A stretch of DNA of 64,000 nucleotides from Chryseobacterium defluvii (GCF_003634775.1 NZ_RBXB01000001.1:868001-932000), one strand, 5' to 3'. Counted from the first letter of the stretch, positions 44,512 through 54,962 are shown. The notes: generated from the sequence alone by a model not told the origin. Translations and numbers: made by a program.

Positions 44512-44519
44512 TATCTTTG
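44512..44519 (+). promoter_or_regulatory. -7 box of the polyprenyl synthase gene
   Basis: TATCTTTG matches TAnnTTTG, 37 nt before the GTG start. Confidence 0.5.
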
Positions 44520-44556
44520 TGAGAATTAATAATCAATTACCTATCATTCACAGATT

Positions 44557-45534
44557 GTGGCGAATATTGTAGAAGAAATCAAACAACCGATCAACGAGGA
44601 AATGAAGCTTTTTGAACAAAAGTTTTATGAATCTATGCAGAGTAAAGTCCCTTTATTGGATAAAGTAACCCGCTTTATTGTAACAACTAAAGGAAAACAG
44701 ATGCGTCCGATGTTTGTATTTCTTTGTGCGAAGCTGGTAGGCAACGTCAATGAAAAAACTTATCGGGGGGCTTCAATGATAGAATTGATTCATACCGCTA
44801 CTCTGGTACATGATGATGTGGTGGATGAAAGCTTTAAGAGACGTAATTTTTTCTCCATTAATGCTTTATGGAAAAATAAAATTGCCGTTTTGGTGGGAGA
44901 TTACTTATTATCAAAATCAGTTCTATTGTCTACAGACCATAAAGATTATGATCTTTTAAGTGTAATTTCCAGAACCATCCGTGAAATGTCCGAAGGAGAG
45001 CTGCTTCAGCTTGAAAAGGCCAGAAAGCTGGATATCACCGAAGATGTATACTACGAAATCATCCGTCAGAAAACCGCTACTTTGATTGCCGCTTGTTGTG
45101 AGATCGGTGTCCTTTCGAATAATGCCGATGAAAAGCTTGCCAAAAAAATGCAGGATTTCGGAACGTATACCGGAATGGCTTTTCAGATCAAAGACGACTT
45201 ATTCGATTATTTAAGTTCCAATGTGATCGGAAAACCGGTAGGGATTGATATCAAAGAACAGAAAATGACCCTGCCTTTGATTCATACCTTGAAGATAGCC
45301 GATGAAAAAAATAGGAAATATTATTTCAATACCATAAAGCGGTACAATAACGATCAGAAAAGAGTAAAGGAGCTGATCAACTTTGTGAAAAGTTCCGGAG
45401 GCCTGGATTATGCTATTGGAGTGATGAAAGACTTTCAGCAGAAAGCCAAAGATATCCTGAATGAATTCCCGGATTCTGAGCCTAAGAAATCATTACTTCT
45501 TATGCTTGATTATGTGATTGAAAGGAAGTTCTAA
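44557..45534 (+). CDS. Polyprenyl (octaprenyl-type) diphosphate synthase, GTG start
   Basis: 325 residues with both aspartate-rich motifs of trans-prenyltransferases: LVHDDVVD (DDxxD) and FQIKDDLFDY (second DDxxD). GKQMRPMFV binds isopentenyl diphosphate. It elongates an allylic diphosphate to make the side chain of menaquinone or a related chain. The start is GTG at 44557 (VANIVEEIKQPIN); there is no ATG before the conserved region. Confidence 0.92.
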   Translation: MANIVEEIKQPINEEMKLFEQKFYESMQSKVPLLDKVTRFIVTTKGKQMRPMFVFLCAKLVGNVNEKTYRGASMIELIHTATLVHDDVVDESFKRRNFFSINALWKNKIAVLVGDYLLSKSVLLSTDHKDYDLLSVISRTIREMSEGELLQLEKARKLDITEDVYYEIIRQKTATLIAACCEIGVLSNNADEKLAKKMQDFGTYTGMAFQIKDDLFDYLSSNVIGKPVGIDIKEQKMTLPLIHTLKIADEKNRKYYFNTIKRYNNDQKRVKELINFVKSSGGLDYAIGVMKDFQQKAKDILNEFPDSEPKKSLLLMLDYVIERKF

Positions 45535-45540
45535 AAATAA

Positions 45541-45578
45541 AACGACTCCGGCGTGCCTTCAGGCACGCCGGAGTCGTT
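45541..45578. terminator. Very stable hairpin terminator after the polyprenyl synthase gene
   Basis: A perfect 17-bp stem (AACGACTCCGGCGTGCC and its complement) around TTCA, with A-rich sequence before and a short T-run after. It lies between convergent genes and could act in both directions. Confidence 0.85.
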
Positions 45579-45584
45579 TCCGGA

Positions 45585-46379
45585 CTATATTTTTTGAACC
45601 GTTACATTCGTTACGTTACCGCTTCCTGTACTTCCTGTTTCAGTGGATAAAACAGTACAGTTTTGGTTGGGAGCTGCTGTAAAACGGATCTGATAACCTG
45701 CCGTTGGTATTATCAGCATTGTTGAGTAATTCATCAATTCTCCAACGCTGGCAGAAGTTGCTGTGGCATTGTAATGGCTTCCCCGGCCCAGATAGTTTGC
45801 ATCAGGATTGGGTCTTATACCCACCAGTAATTGTGTGCCGGCTGGAGCACTGGCAAAACTTGCCTGTAATGTAACCAAATAATTTCCAGGCTGATTAAAT
45901 GTTAACACCCCTGTACTTGTATTGTAAGAGTAAAACGGGGAAGTTGCCAGCGGAGTGGCAAACAGTAAAGTTGTGATGGTAGAGCTGGTAAGGTTTTGGT
46001 TGGCTGCCAGACGTGCGTGAAATAGTGAATAAGCCGTAAAATCGATAGTTTTTAAAACACCGTTGGCATCTGCTACCACAACTCTGTCTGTACCACCCAC
46101 ACCTATATTGGAATTAATATCCCGTACACGTACATTCCCTGTACTTACATCAAGTTTTTCTGTTGGGGCAGTTGTTCCAATACCTACTTGCCCTGTATTG
46201 GTTACAGAAAAATCATTAGCTTGCTGTGCCGCTGTTGGAGCTCCTGATGTTGGATTATCTTTAGCCCCATCAATATGGAAGCTCGTCTGAGGATTTGAGG
46301 TATTTATTCCTACTTGTGCGAAGTAAAGTGAAGAAAAGGCAAAAACCTTAATCACGATCAGTAATTTTTTTGTCATCAT
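45585..46379 (-). CDS. Secreted surface protein with C1q-like C-terminal jelly roll
   Basis: 264 residues with a signal peptide ending YFAQ. The mature N terminus [16 protein letters not shown] is the short repeat seen at the start of many Bacteroidota surface and tail-fibre-like proteins. The C-terminal ~130 residues ([24 protein letters not shown]...TNVTVQKI) look like a C1q/TNF-type beta sandwich. There is no T9SS sorting domain. The gene at 55109 has the same layout. Confidence 0.72.
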   Translation of the reverse strand: MMTKKLLIVIKVFAFSSLYFAQVGINTSNPQTSFHIDGAKDNPTSGAPTAAQQANDFSVTNTGQVGIGTTAPTEKLDVSTGNVRVRDINSNIGVGGTDRVVVADANGVLKTIDFTAYSLFHARLAANQNLTSSTITTLLFATPLATSPFYSYNTSTGVLTFNQPGNYLVTLQASFASAPAGTQLLVGIRPNPDANYLGRGSHYNATATSASVGELMNYSTMLIIPTAGYQIRFTAAPNQNCTVLSTETGSTGSGNVTNVTVQKI

Positions 46380-46511
46380 TTATGCTTTTTGATATTTTAA
46401 TTTTCAATTATTATGCCAAAAACTTAAAAATCAGGTATTATCGATAAAAATCTATATTTAATAATTTGAAAATGATAATTAAGTTTTTGTTTCAATTTCG
46501 CATTTTGAAAT

Positions 46512-46805
46512 TTAAATTATTTTTATCGTTACAATGATAACAGCCAGAACTATACAAAATAATGCTAATAAAAATAAATAATCCGCAATAGTCTCAAACT
46601 TATTTTCACGTTTTTTATTTTTTGATCTTATGGCAAGAAATGAAAAAAAACAGCTGCAGGCAAAAAGCAGGCAAGACATTCCGGCAAATTCGTCCAGATA
46701 CGTACTGCCGCTTATTTTAGTGATTTTTAAAGAGGTGATAATAAGTAGGGAAAACCCCAGAAGATTACTGGAAGCGTTCAGAATATGAGGTGATTTCTTT
46801 TCCAT
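46512..46805 (-). CDS. Small three-helix membrane protein of unknown function
   Basis: 97 residues with three hydrophobic segments and a KKRENK basic loop between the second and third. No family recognised. The start is the ATG at 46805. Comparable small membrane proteins are common in flavobacteria. It is probably a real gene, given its clean hydrophobic pattern. Confidence 0.62.
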   Translation of the reverse strand: MEKKSPHILNASSNLLGFSLLIITSLKITKISGSTYLDEFAGMSCLLFACSCFFSFLAIRSKNKKRENKFETIADYLFLLALFCIVLAVIIVTIKII

Positions 46806-46942
46806 CTTTTACAATTTTTTTCAAAATAAAACACAATTTTTTTTATTATCAAATTTTTAAAAAAGATTCTTAAAAATTAAAATTAATTTAAAAAGTGTAT
46901 ATTAGCAAAATACTTCAGGAACATAAAATTTTATATTTGGCT

Positions 46943-49375
46943 ATGCAGACAACTTATATTGAAACACAGCAAATTTCCTTTCAAGACTTTAAAAATCAAA
47001 TACTTGAAGATTATAAATTAGGACGGATTTCCCGTGAAATGTCCTATTTAGGTAGAAGAGAAGTTCTTACGGGAAAAGCTAAATTCGGAATTTTTGGGGA
47101 TGGTAAGGAACTTCCTCAGCTTGCTATGGCAAAAGTTTTCAGAAACGGGGACTTCCGTTCAGGATACTACAGGGATCAGACTTTTGCATTGGCTGTAGAT
47201 GCGTTGACGGTGGAAAGCTTTTTTGCGCAATTATACGCAGATACGAGTGTAGAAAGAGAGCCTGCATCAGCCGGAAGACAAATGAACGGGCATTTTGCGA
47301 CAAGAAGTTTAAATGAAGACGGAAGCTGGAAAGATTTAACCGCTCAGAAAAATATTTCTTCGGATATTTCCCCTACTGCAGGTCAGATGCCTAGGTTATT
47401 AGGCTTGGCCCAGGCTTCTAAAATATATAAAAGTGTAAAATTTGAAGGTTCTGAAAAATTCTCAAAAGGAGGAAACGAAATCGCATTCGGAACTATCGGA
47501 GATGCTTCTACTGCAGAAGGTCACTTCTGGGAAACTTTGAATGCCGCTTGTGCGCTTCAGGTTCCAATGATTGTTTCCATCTGGGATGATGGGTACGGAA
47601 TTTCTGTTCCTACCAAAAACCAAAGAGCAAAAGCAGATATTTCTGAAATGCTGAGCGGTTTCCAGAGAAGAGAAGGCGAAAACCAGGGCTGTGAAATTAT
47701 CCAGGTAAAAGCCTGGGATTACCCTTCATTATTGGATGCTTATGCAAGAGCAGAGCATTTTGCCAGAACAGAAAGTGTTCCTGTAGTGGTTCACGTAGTG
47801 GAAGTTACACAGCCTCAGGGCCACTCTACATCAGGATCTCACGAAAGATATAAAAATGAAGAGCGCCTTTCATGGGAAGCAGATTTCGATGGATTGGTGA
47901 AATTCAAAGAATGGATCCTTAACTATTCAATTGAGATTGAAGGAAAAGAAGAAATCATTGCTACTGCCGAAGAATTGGAGGCTATTGATGATGAAGCTAA
48001 AAAAATAGTTAAAGCAGGGCAAAAAAAAGCTTGGGAAAGCTATCAGAAAACCATTACGGATTTAATTCAATCAGTTTTACCTTTGGTAGAAAATCTTAAA
48101 GGGCAAAACCCTGAAATTGAAAACTATATTGCACAGTTCAATAAATTAGTTTCTAAAGCTAAAAAAGATGTATTTCATTTGGTAAGAAAATCTTTATTGG
48201 CAACAAGAGGAACAAGCTCTGCAGAGAGAAACCAATTGATGCAGAAATACAATGAGATCTTTGAAGTTGAAAAAGACAACTATTCTTCCCACCTATATTC
48301 CCAGTCTCAGTGGAAAGCTACCAATATAGCAGAAGTTAAGCCTGTGTATTCTGAAAGCTCTGAAGAAGTGGACGGAAGAGTAGTCGTGAGAAACAATTTT
48401 GATAAAATATTTGAAAAATATCCTGAAACATTAGTGTTTGGTGAAGATGCCGGAAATATCGGTGACGTAAACCAGGGACTGGAAGGAATGCAGGAAAAAT
48501 ACGGAGAGCTTCGTGTTGCCGATACCGGAATCCGTGAAGCGACCATTCTTGGACAGGGAATCGGGATGGCAATGAGAGGATTGAGACCGATCGCTGAAAT
48601 CCAGTATTTAGATTATATTTTATATTGTCTGCAGGGAATGAGTGATGATTTGGCTACTGTTCAGTACAGAACAAAAGGAGGTCAGAAATCACCGGTAATT
48701 ATCAGAACAAGAGGTCACAGACTAGAAGGAATCTGGCATTCCGGTTCACCAATGGCCGGAATTCTTAATCTTTCTAAAGGAATATTGGTTTTAGTGCCGA
48801 GAAATCTTACCAAAGCAGCCGGATTCTATAATACTATGTTACAGGCAGATGAGCCAGCTGTAATCGTTGAATGTCTGAACGGATACAGATTAAAAGAAAA
48901 GCAGCCGGATAACTTAGGAGAATTTACTGTTCCTGTTGGAAAAATTGAAGTAACGAAAGAAGGTAAAGATGTTACATTGGTAACATATGGTTCAACTTGG
49001 AGAATTGTAATGGAAGCAGCCAATGAATTAGAAAAATTAGGCATATCTGCGGAAGTTATCGATATCCAGTCATTGATTCCTTTCGATTTATCTCACGAGA
49101 TCGCAGAAAGCGTAAAGAAAACAAACAGATTGGTCGTAATTGATGAAGATGTGGAAGGTGGAACTTCAGCATTTATCTTACAGCAGATAGTGGAAAAACA
49201 AAAAGCATTCAGATATCTGGATTCTGATCCGTTAACCATTGCTGCGAATGACCACAGACCTGCATATGCAAGTGATGGAGATTATTTCAGTAAGCCATCT
49301 GCAGATGATATGGTAGAGAAAATCTACGCCATGTTTAATGAAACCAATCCTCAGAAATATCCTGCGATATTCTAA
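46943..49375 (+). CDS. Fused 2-oxoacid dehydrogenase E1 alpha/beta (TPP-dependent)
   Basis: 810 residues from ATG 46943; an upstream in-frame GTG at 46895 precedes a weak extension. The N-terminal half is an E1-alpha with the thiamine diphosphate motif GDASTAEGHFWETLNAACALQ. The C-terminal half is an E1-beta (FGEDAGNIGDVNQGLEGMQEKYG, then a transketolase C-terminal domain). Fused alpha-beta forms are common in Bacteroidota and act in the branched-chain or pyruvate dehydrogenase complexes. The E2 and E3 genes are not next to it. A terminator follows. Confidence 0.9.
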   Translation: MQTTYIETQQISFQDFKNQILEDYKLGRISREMSYLGRREVLTGKAKFGIFGDGKELPQLAMAKVFRNGDFRSGYYRDQTFALAVDALTVESFFAQLYADTSVEREPASAGRQMNGHFATRSLNEDGSWKDLTAQKNISSDISPTAGQMPRLLGLAQASKIYKSVKFEGSEKFSKGGNEIAFGTIGDASTAEGHFWETLNAACALQVPMIVSIWDDGYGISVPTKNQRAKADISEMLSGFQRREGENQGCEIIQVKAWDYPSLLDAYARAEHFARTESVPVVVHVVEVTQPQGHSTSGSHERYKNEERLSWEADFDGLVKFKEWILNYSIEIEGKEEIIATAEELEAIDDEAKKIVKAGQKKAWESYQKTITDLIQSVLPLVENLKGQNPEIENYIAQFNKLVSKAKKDVFHLVRKSLLATRGTSSAERNQLMQKYNEIFEVEKDNYSSHLYSQSQWKATNIAEVKPVYSESSEEVDGRVVVRNNFDKIFEKYPETLVFGEDAGNIGDVNQGLEGMQEKYGELRVADTGIREATILGQGIGMAMRGLRPIAEIQYLDYILYCLQGMSDDLATVQYRTKGGQKSPVIIRTRGHRLEGIWHSGSPMAGILNLSKGILVLVPRNLTKAAGFYNTMLQADEPAVIVECLNGYRLKEKQPDNLGEFTVPVGKIEVTKEGKDVTLVTYGSTWRIVMEAANELEKLGISAEVIDIQSLIPFDLSHEIAESVKKTNRLVVIDEDVEGGTSAFILQQIVEKQKAFRYLDSDPLTIAANDHRPAYASDGDYFSKPSADDMVEKIYAMFNETNPQKYPAIF

Positions 49376-49398
49376 ATAAAGGACTAAAAATATAACGG

Positions 49399-49427
49399 AA
49401 ACCGCTTCTAAAAGAAGCGGTTTTGTT
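49399..49427 (+). terminator. Intrinsic terminator after the E1 gene
   Basis: Stem AAACCGCTTCT / AGAAGCGGTTT with a 3-nt loop, then a T-rich tract. Its tail touches the stop codon of the minus-strand microprotein gene. Confidence 0.85.
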
Positions 49428-49589
49428 TTAATCGGGACATCCCATACTTATCGGAACACATCTCCAATAACTTGGATAGCCATTTTTAGGTGGATAATAG
49501 CAGGGAATTTGATCTTCTGCGCATTCTGGTGCACTTCCGCCATTGATGATTTTTAGATCGGCTTTTGATAATCTTCTTAAGTTTTTCAT
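49428..49589 (-). CDS. GG-leader cysteine microprotein (bacteriocin-like)
   Basis: 53 residues too short for a usual ORF cut-off. The N terminus MKNLRRLSKADLKIINGG is the double-glycine-type leader found on many small Chryseobacterium/Flavobacterium peptides that are exported by peptidase-containing ABC transporters. The core after GG has 35 residues with four cysteines (23, 30, 44, 51) and several Tyr and Pro, consistent with disulfide formation. No transporter or maturase gene is nearby. The family is usually annotated as bacteriocin-like; antibacterial activity is not established. Confidence 0.72.
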   Translation of the reverse strand: MKNLRRLSKADLKIINGGSAPECAEDQIPCYYPPKNGYPSYWRCVPISMGCPD

Positions 49590-49733
49590 GTTTTTCAAAG
49601 GATTGTGATTTATACAAATATAGTATTTTTTTTAAATATCTATTATTTATATGAAATCTCTGCTTTTAATTAAAGCTTCATTGAAAATGGTTTCTCAGAA
49701 AATAAATAGAGAACATTATAAAATAAAAGACCA

Positions 49734-50117
49734 TCAAACGACGGTCTTTTCACTTTTTTTATCTAAAAGAGTACAATCTTTTTCAGGATACAAATCTTTA
49801 TTCTGATATTTCGCTTCCCATTCTTCCAGCAAATGTAAAATCGGTAAAAGTGCCAACCCTTTTTCTGTAAGAGAATATTCCACACGTGGAGGGATTTCTT
49901 TAAACTCCTCACGGATCACTAATCCGTCAGTTTCCATTTCTCTGAGCTGATCGGTAAGAACTTTCCTGGAAATAACACTGATGCGTACCGCAAGTTCTCC
50001 AAAACGAAGTTTTCTATCTTTGATCACAAGGGCAATAATGGGTTTCCATTTGCTTCCCAGTGCAGACATGGCCTTTCCTAAAGGGCAATTATGCTGCATC
50101 AATTCATTCTTTTTCAT
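49734..50117 (-). CDS. HxlR family transcriptional regulator
   Basis: 127 residues of the winged-helix HxlR type: CPLGKAMSALGSKWKPIIALVI, LRFGELAVRISVISRKVLTDQLREMETDGLV and YSLTEKGLALLPIL. The N-terminal Cys is the one used for redox or electrophile sensing in several HxlR proteins. It is divergent from an old-yellow-enzyme gene, and the gap carries repeated GTTAC sites, so it probably controls that gene and itself. Confidence 0.9.
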   Translation of the reverse strand: MKKNELMQHNCPLGKAMSALGSKWKPIIALVIKDRKLRFGELAVRISVISRKVLTDQLREMETDGLVIREEFKEIPPRVEYSLTEKGLALLPILHLLEEWEAKYQNKDLYPEKDCTLLDKKSEKTVV

Positions 50118-50165
50118 ACTAAGGTTTTATTTTTTTTGAACATCATTGAAACCAGGATTTCATAT

Positions 50166-50262
50166 GTTACTTCAACGTTACTAATATAAGTTACTGCAAA
50201 GTTACCACTATTTTTTCATTAAAAGATACAAAAACGAACTATTATTAGTTACTTTGTGTAAC
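50166..50262. promoter_or_regulatory. Candidate HxlR operator: repeated GTTAC sites
   Basis: GTTAC occurs at 50166, 50177, 50190 and 50201 (spacing 11, 13, 11 nt, about one helix turn), and a fifth copy at 50248 forms the palindrome GTTAC-TTTGT-GTAAC with 50258-50262. All lie in the gap between the divergent HxlR and OYE genes. Confidence 0.6.
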
Positions 50263-50285
50263 AATTATAAAAAGAAATTAAAAAA

Positions 50286-51347
50286 ATGAGCACAGAATCA
50301 TTATTTAAACCGTTTCAATACAAGAATTTACAGCTTAAAAATAGAATCGTAATGGCTCCGATGACAAGAGCTCAATCCGATAATGGAGTACCCACTGGGA
50401 AAATAGCAGATTACTATGCAAGACGTGCAGCTTCTGAAGTTGGATTGATTCTTTCCGAGGGAACCGTTATCAACAGACCTGCTTCAAAAAACATGCAGAA
50501 TATCCCGGACTTTTATGGAACAGAAGCATTGCAGGGCTGGAAAAATGTCATTGATGCCGTTCATCAGCATGGCGGAAAAATGGGACCGCAGATTTGGCAT
50601 GTCGGAGATACGAGAATGTCTGAGGATTATCCTTTGATTCATATGGAGAAAGCTTCTACGATGACGTTGGAAGACATCCAGGATACTATTGCACAGTTTG
50701 CTGCTTCAGCAAAATCGGCAAAGGATTTAGGATTTGACTGTATTGAAATTCACGGCGCTCATGGTTATCTTATCGACCAGTTTTTCTGGGAAGTAACCAA
50801 TACAAGAACAGACGAATACGGAGGAAAAACATTAAAAGAAAGAACCCGTTTTGCGGTAGACGTTGTTAAGGCAATAAGAGCTGCAGTAGGAGAGGATTTC
50901 ACGATCATTATCCGTCTGTCACAATGGAAACAGCAGGATTATTCCAGCAGGTTAGCCGCTACAGCTTCGGAAATGGAAGACTGGTTGTTGCCGTTGAAAG
51001 AAGCCGGAGTAGATATTTTTCACTGTTCACAACGCCGTTTCTGGGAACCTGAATTTGAGGGTTCTGATCTGAATTTTGCAGGCTGGGCAAAGAAAATTAC
51101 AGGACAATCAACCATCACTGTAGGTTCAGTTGGATTGAAAGGGGATTTTATGACGGCATTTGCAGGCCAGGGAACTGAAAAAACAGATCTTTCGGAACTG
51201 ATCCGCAGATTGGAAAGAGAAGACTTTGATCTGGTGGCAGTGGGACGTGCACTTTTACAGGATCATGAGTGGGTGAAGAAAATAAAAGTCGGAAATACAG
51301 AAAAACTCTTAGATTTTTCAGCAGAAAGTATGGGTGTGTTATACTAA
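50286..51347 (+). CDS. Old-yellow-enzyme family NADH:flavin oxidoreductase
   Basis: 353 residues, FMN TIM barrel. FKPFQYKNLQLKNRIVMAPMTRAQS, the QIWHVGDTR region and CIEIHGAHGYLIDQFFW (H-x-x-H-type substrate-binding pair) are typical, and VDIFHCSQRRFWEPEFEGSD and VAVGRALLQDHEW complete the barrel. Such enzymes reduce activated alkenes, quinones and nitro compounds. Control by the divergent HxlR regulator suggests induction by electrophiles. Confidence 0.92.
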   Translation: MSTESLFKPFQYKNLQLKNRIVMAPMTRAQSDNGVPTGKIADYYARRAASEVGLILSEGTVINRPASKNMQNIPDFYGTEALQGWKNVIDAVHQHGGKMGPQIWHVGDTRMSEDYPLIHMEKASTMTLEDIQDTIAQFAASAKSAKDLGFDCIEIHGAHGYLIDQFFWEVTNTRTDEYGGKTLKERTRFAVDVVKAIRAAVGEDFTIIIRLSQWKQQDYSSRLAATASEMEDWLLPLKEAGVDIFHCSQRRFWEPEFEGSDLNFAGWAKKITGQSTITVGSVGLKGDFMTAFAGQGTEKTDLSELIRRLEREDFDLVAVGRALLQDHEWVKKIKVGNTEKLLDFSAESMGVLY

Positions 51348-51444
51348 AGTCAATGATGAATAAGTCAATGCATAAATTCACAATTGACTATTCACAATTC
51401 ACTTATTTATATATTTTAAATTTTTTCCTATCATCTATTTAAGC

Positions 51445-51480
51445 AAACCCGCTTTCAGAATTTCTGAAAGCGGGTTTTTT
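51445..51480. terminator. Terminator between convergent OYE and C1 peptidase genes
   Basis: Stem AAACCCGCTTTCAGA / TCTGAAAGCGGGTTT with a 3-nt loop, followed by a T-run; the opposite strand has a shorter run. Confidence 0.85.
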
Positions 51481-51529
51481 AACAGATTTAAATATCTAAA
51501 ATTGTCAAGTGAATGACAACAGTGATTCC

Positions 51530-52732
51530 CTATAAACCAATATTTTTAGTAGGCTTCAATTGCTTTAGAATACTCTTTGGAATAGCATTTTTGTGAACAA
51601 GGATTGCTGTTGATTTATATTCAACATAAGGTTTTGTTACATACAGGTAGCCTTCAAAATCATTGGTTACACCCCAGGAATTTTTCACCATATAATAATC
51701 TTTGCCATGTTGGTCTTTTGCCAATCCTACGATATGCATTCCGTGATCATCCGTTGTAGAAAGCGTATTAAGAGCATTTTGACGCATCTCCTCGGTGATG
51801 GATTTGTCTTTCTTAGGCTCAGTAAATAATTCCTTCTTTACTTCAGGAGTAATCTGGTTTAAATCAACATCCGGAACATAAGCCACCCCGTTTTTATAAG
51901 AGAAATAAGGCTCAGAAACATCCGTTGCCCAGCCGATAGAATATCCTTTATTAATTGCATTATCAATAATGGCAGTCATATCTTTCATCGGAACATTCCA
52001 GTCAGAATCATGGCTCCAGTTATCAGGAATCGGAACTACGAATTTTTGATAGTATGGATAATCCTTATAAGAAGAAAGTTCAACATAATCTTCCGGATTA
52101 ATTCCTACAACCTCCTTAGCAAAAGTTTTCGGAGTATAGGATTTCCCTTCATAAGTGAAGTTAGCCGGAACCTTTCCAAGATATTCATCTAAAATTGCAT
52201 CTACAGAACCCATCCAGTTATCCGTAAGCTTACCTTTTTGAGATGCCTGAACCAGGCTGTCTAAAACCGGTTTCAGCTTATCCTGCATTTCTTTGAAATT
52301 ATTAAGAGTCTGTCCGGATTTCAACCCCGTATAAACATCTTGAGGAACAGCACCATATTTTTTATACATATTGATTACATCATGCAGTTCACCGCCGTCA
52401 CCCCAATTGATGGCTCCATTGTTCAGTACATATAATTTAGCCTTGTCGTGGTAAGAATTTCTGGCCGTAAAAATCTCTGCAAGATCTACAGGCTTTTTGC
52501 CCATACGCTGCATTTCAGATTCAAGGAATGAATTTCCTGAATAACTCCAGCATGTTCCCGATGAACCTTGATTTTTTACCGAAGTCGCTCCAAGATCTTT
52601 TATTGTCGTAAACTTAAAGTTTGCGTTTTGAGATTGGTTGTTTTTTAACTTATTGATTAAGTCATCCTGAGCAAACATCATACTTCCTGCAGACAAAACA
52701 GAAAATAATAATGCCATTTTTTTATTTTTCAT
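51530..52732 (-). CDS. Secreted C1 family cysteine peptidase (bleomycin-hydrolase/PepC-like)
   Basis: 400 residues from ATG 52732, which opens a signal peptide (MKNKKMALLFSVLSAGSMMFAQ); longer in-frame starts exist. The C1B catalytic Cys is in QGSSGTCWSYSG with the oxyanion Gln just before, and the His and Asn are in DDHGMHIVGLA and KNSWGV. Unlike cytoplasmic PepC it is exported. It probably trims peptides outside the inner membrane for nutrition. Confidence 0.88.
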   Translation of the reverse strand: MKNKKMALLFSVLSAGSMMFAQDDLINKLKNNQSQNANFKFTTIKDLGATSVKNQGSSGTCWSYSGNSFLESEMQRMGKKPVDLAEIFTARNSYHDKAKLYVLNNGAINWGDGGELHDVINMYKKYGAVPQDVYTGLKSGQTLNNFKEMQDKLKPVLDSLVQASQKGKLTDNWMGSVDAILDEYLGKVPANFTYEGKSYTPKTFAKEVVGINPEDYVELSSYKDYPYYQKFVVPIPDNWSHDSDWNVPMKDMTAIIDNAINKGYSIGWATDVSEPYFSYKNGVAYVPDVDLNQITPEVKKELFTEPKKDKSITEEMRQNALNTLSTTDDHGMHIVGLAKDQHGKDYYMVKNSWGVTNDFEGYLYVTKPYVEYKSTAILVHKNAIPKSILKQLKPTKNIGL

Positions 52733-53061
52733 TACCATTAAAGTTATATTCGGAATAGTCGGTATTAGCAAGGATTTGTTACATCATAGCCAATCTGTCT
52801 TCAAAATATTTTTAAAAAAAACCATACACCTTTTTAAATTTCTGCATCTATAGATTAAAAGGTTAATCTTACTTATAAACGTGTTTTTATGTGTTTGATC
52901 TTTAGTGACTTATTTTTTTGGTGGTAGTGACTGTTTATAATTTGAAATGAGTGGGCACCGGAGTAAGTAGATTAACTTTTCATTTACCTTAAAAGTTTAA
53001 CAGTTTTTAATGACTATTAAAATTGTTTTAAAATAATTAACAACCGCTAAAGAAATTAAAG

Positions 53062-54954
53062 ATGAGAAAAATTTGTATGTCGATTATGGTACTGGCTTTA
53101 CTGGGAAGCTGTAAAACAAAAAATGCTTCCAGTTCTTCCAAAGAATCTAAGCCGTTAAGTAGTAAAAAAGATAAAGATCAGGATACTGTCCCCAATAAAC
53201 TTGATCAATGCCCGGAATTATCCGGACCCATAGAAAACAATGGCTGTCCGTGGCCTGAAACAGATGGTGACGGAGTTATCGATAAAGATGATGCCTGCCC
53301 TACCGTAGCCGGACCCCCGGAAAATAATGGCTGTCCGTGGCCGGATACAGATGGAGATGGAATCCTGGATAAAGACGATGCCTGTCCTACAGTTCCGGGA
53401 TTACCGGAATATAATGGTTGTCCGAAACCTAAGACACAGACGGCATTAGAGGTTGAATATTCTTTTTCACCCGGAAGAGTATACCATCATGCAGAAATCA
53501 AAAAAACCGGAAAAAAAGCCAGCAAAAAGCAGAAAAATTACAGCAATGAAGAATATGATGCCTTAATTGAAAACGCTTTTGAACTAACGCAAAATCAACC
53601 GCTGTCTACTTTCTCCATTGATGTGGACAACGCTTCTTATTCAAACGTAAGAAGAATGATACAATATGGAGAAGTAGATAAAAATGCAGTACGCGTGGAA
53701 GAGATGATCAATTATTTTCAATATAGCTATCCTCAACCCAAAAAAAACCAACCATTTTCCATTAACACAGAGCTCAATGCTGCTCCCTGGAATCCAAATC
53801 ACAAATTGTTGAAGATCGGATTAAAAGGAAAAAATATTCCGATGAATAATCTTCCACCATCCAATATAGTTTTCCTTATTGATGTTTCAGGCTCTATGGA
53901 TGAAGAAAATAAATTGCCATTGCTTAAATCCTCTTTTAAAATTCTATTAGACCAATTAAGACCCCAGGATAAAGTAGCGATGGTAGTATATGCCGGAAGT
54001 GCGGGAGTTGTTTTGCCTCCCACTTCGGCTGCCGAAAAAACAAAAATTACAGAAGCGTTAGACAGGTTGCAGGCGGGAGGAAGCACGGCAGGAGGAGCGG
54101 GGATTGAATTAGCTTATAAACTGGCTGAAGAAAACTTTATAAAAGACGGAAATAATCGTGTTGTTTTAGCAACAGACGGGGATTTTAATGTAGGAACTTC
54201 TTCAAAAACCGGCCTTGAAGGTTTAATTGAAGAAAAAAGAAAATCCGGAGTATATCTTACTTGTCTCGGTTACGGAATGGGTAATTATAAAGACAACAGA
54301 ATGGAAACCTTAGCGGATAAAGGAAATGGGAATTATGCATATATTGATAATCTGCAGGAAGCCAATAAGTTTTTAGGAAGAGAGTTTGTTGGGAATATTT
54401 ATACTATAGCCAAAGATGTGAAAATCCAGATCGAATTCAATCCGAAATACGTAAAATCTTACCGGTTGATTGGCTATGAAAACAGAAAACTAAGAAATGA
54501 AGATTTCGCAGATGATAAAATTGATGCAGGAGAATTAGGATGCGGACACACCGTTACGGCTTTATATGAAGTTATTCCTGTAAATATTGATTCAGAATTT
54601 TTACCTAAAAAAAGTAAACTGAAATATAGCACTACTTCGAAGACTCAAAAATTTGGAGATGAATTGGCAACGATAAAGTTCAGGTATAAAAAACCGGCAG
54701 GAACAAAAAGCTCTGAAATGATCCAGATTGTTAAAAACTCTTCTGTCACCAATGCCAAAGCAAGTTCTGATTTCAAGTTTGCCGCTTCTGTTGCCTGGTT
54801 TGGATTGGTTTTGAGAGAATCAAAGCTGATTAAAAAGAAAAACCTTATGGAAATTGAAAACCTGGCCAGAAAGAATACAGGCAAAGATGCGGAAGGCTAC
54901 AGGGCGGAATTTGTAAAAATGATTCAGGATTACAAAATAGTAAATAAAAACTAA
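53062..54954 (+). CDS. VWA lipoprotein with thrombospondin type 3-like calcium repeats
   Basis: 630 residues. Lipobox LLGSC gives lipidated Cys17. Residues ~35-125 contain three DxDxDG..D..DxCP repeats of the thrombospondin type 3 kind, which bind calcium. After a linker comes the YfbK-type von Willebrand N-terminal region ([19 protein letters not shown]), a VWA domain with [13 protein letters not shown], and a DUF3520-like C terminus. It is probably anchored in the outer membrane or periplasm and binds proteins in a metal-dependent way. A terminator follows. Confidence 0.88.
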   Translation: MRKICMSIMVLALLGSCKTKNASSSSKESKPLSSKKDKDQDTVPNKLDQCPELSGPIENNGCPWPETDGDGVIDKDDACPTVAGPPENNGCPWPDTDGDGILDKDDACPTVPGLPEYNGCPKPKTQTALEVEYSFSPGRVYHHAEIKKTGKKASKKQKNYSNEEYDALIENAFELTQNQPLSTFSIDVDNASYSNVRRMIQYGEVDKNAVRVEEMINYFQYSYPQPKKNQPFSINTELNAAPWNPNHKLLKIGLKGKNIPMNNLPPSNIVFLIDVSGSMDEENKLPLLKSSFKILLDQLRPQDKVAMVVYAGSAGVVLPPTSAAEKTKITEALDRLQAGGSTAGGAGIELAYKLAEENFIKDGNNRVVLATDGDFNVGTSSKTGLEGLIEEKRKSGVYLTCLGYGMGNYKDNRMETLADKGNGNYAYIDNLQEANKFLGREFVGNIYTIAKDVKIQIEFNPKYVKSYRLIGYENRKLRNEDFADDKIDAGELGCGHTVTALYEVIPVNIDSEFLPKKSKLKYSTTSKTQKFGDELATIKFRYKKPAGTKSSEMIQIVKNSSVTNAKASSDFKFAASVAWFGLVLRESKLIKKKNLMEIENLARKNTGKDAEGYRAEFVKMIQDYKIVNKN

Positions 54955-54962
54955 GAACAACA

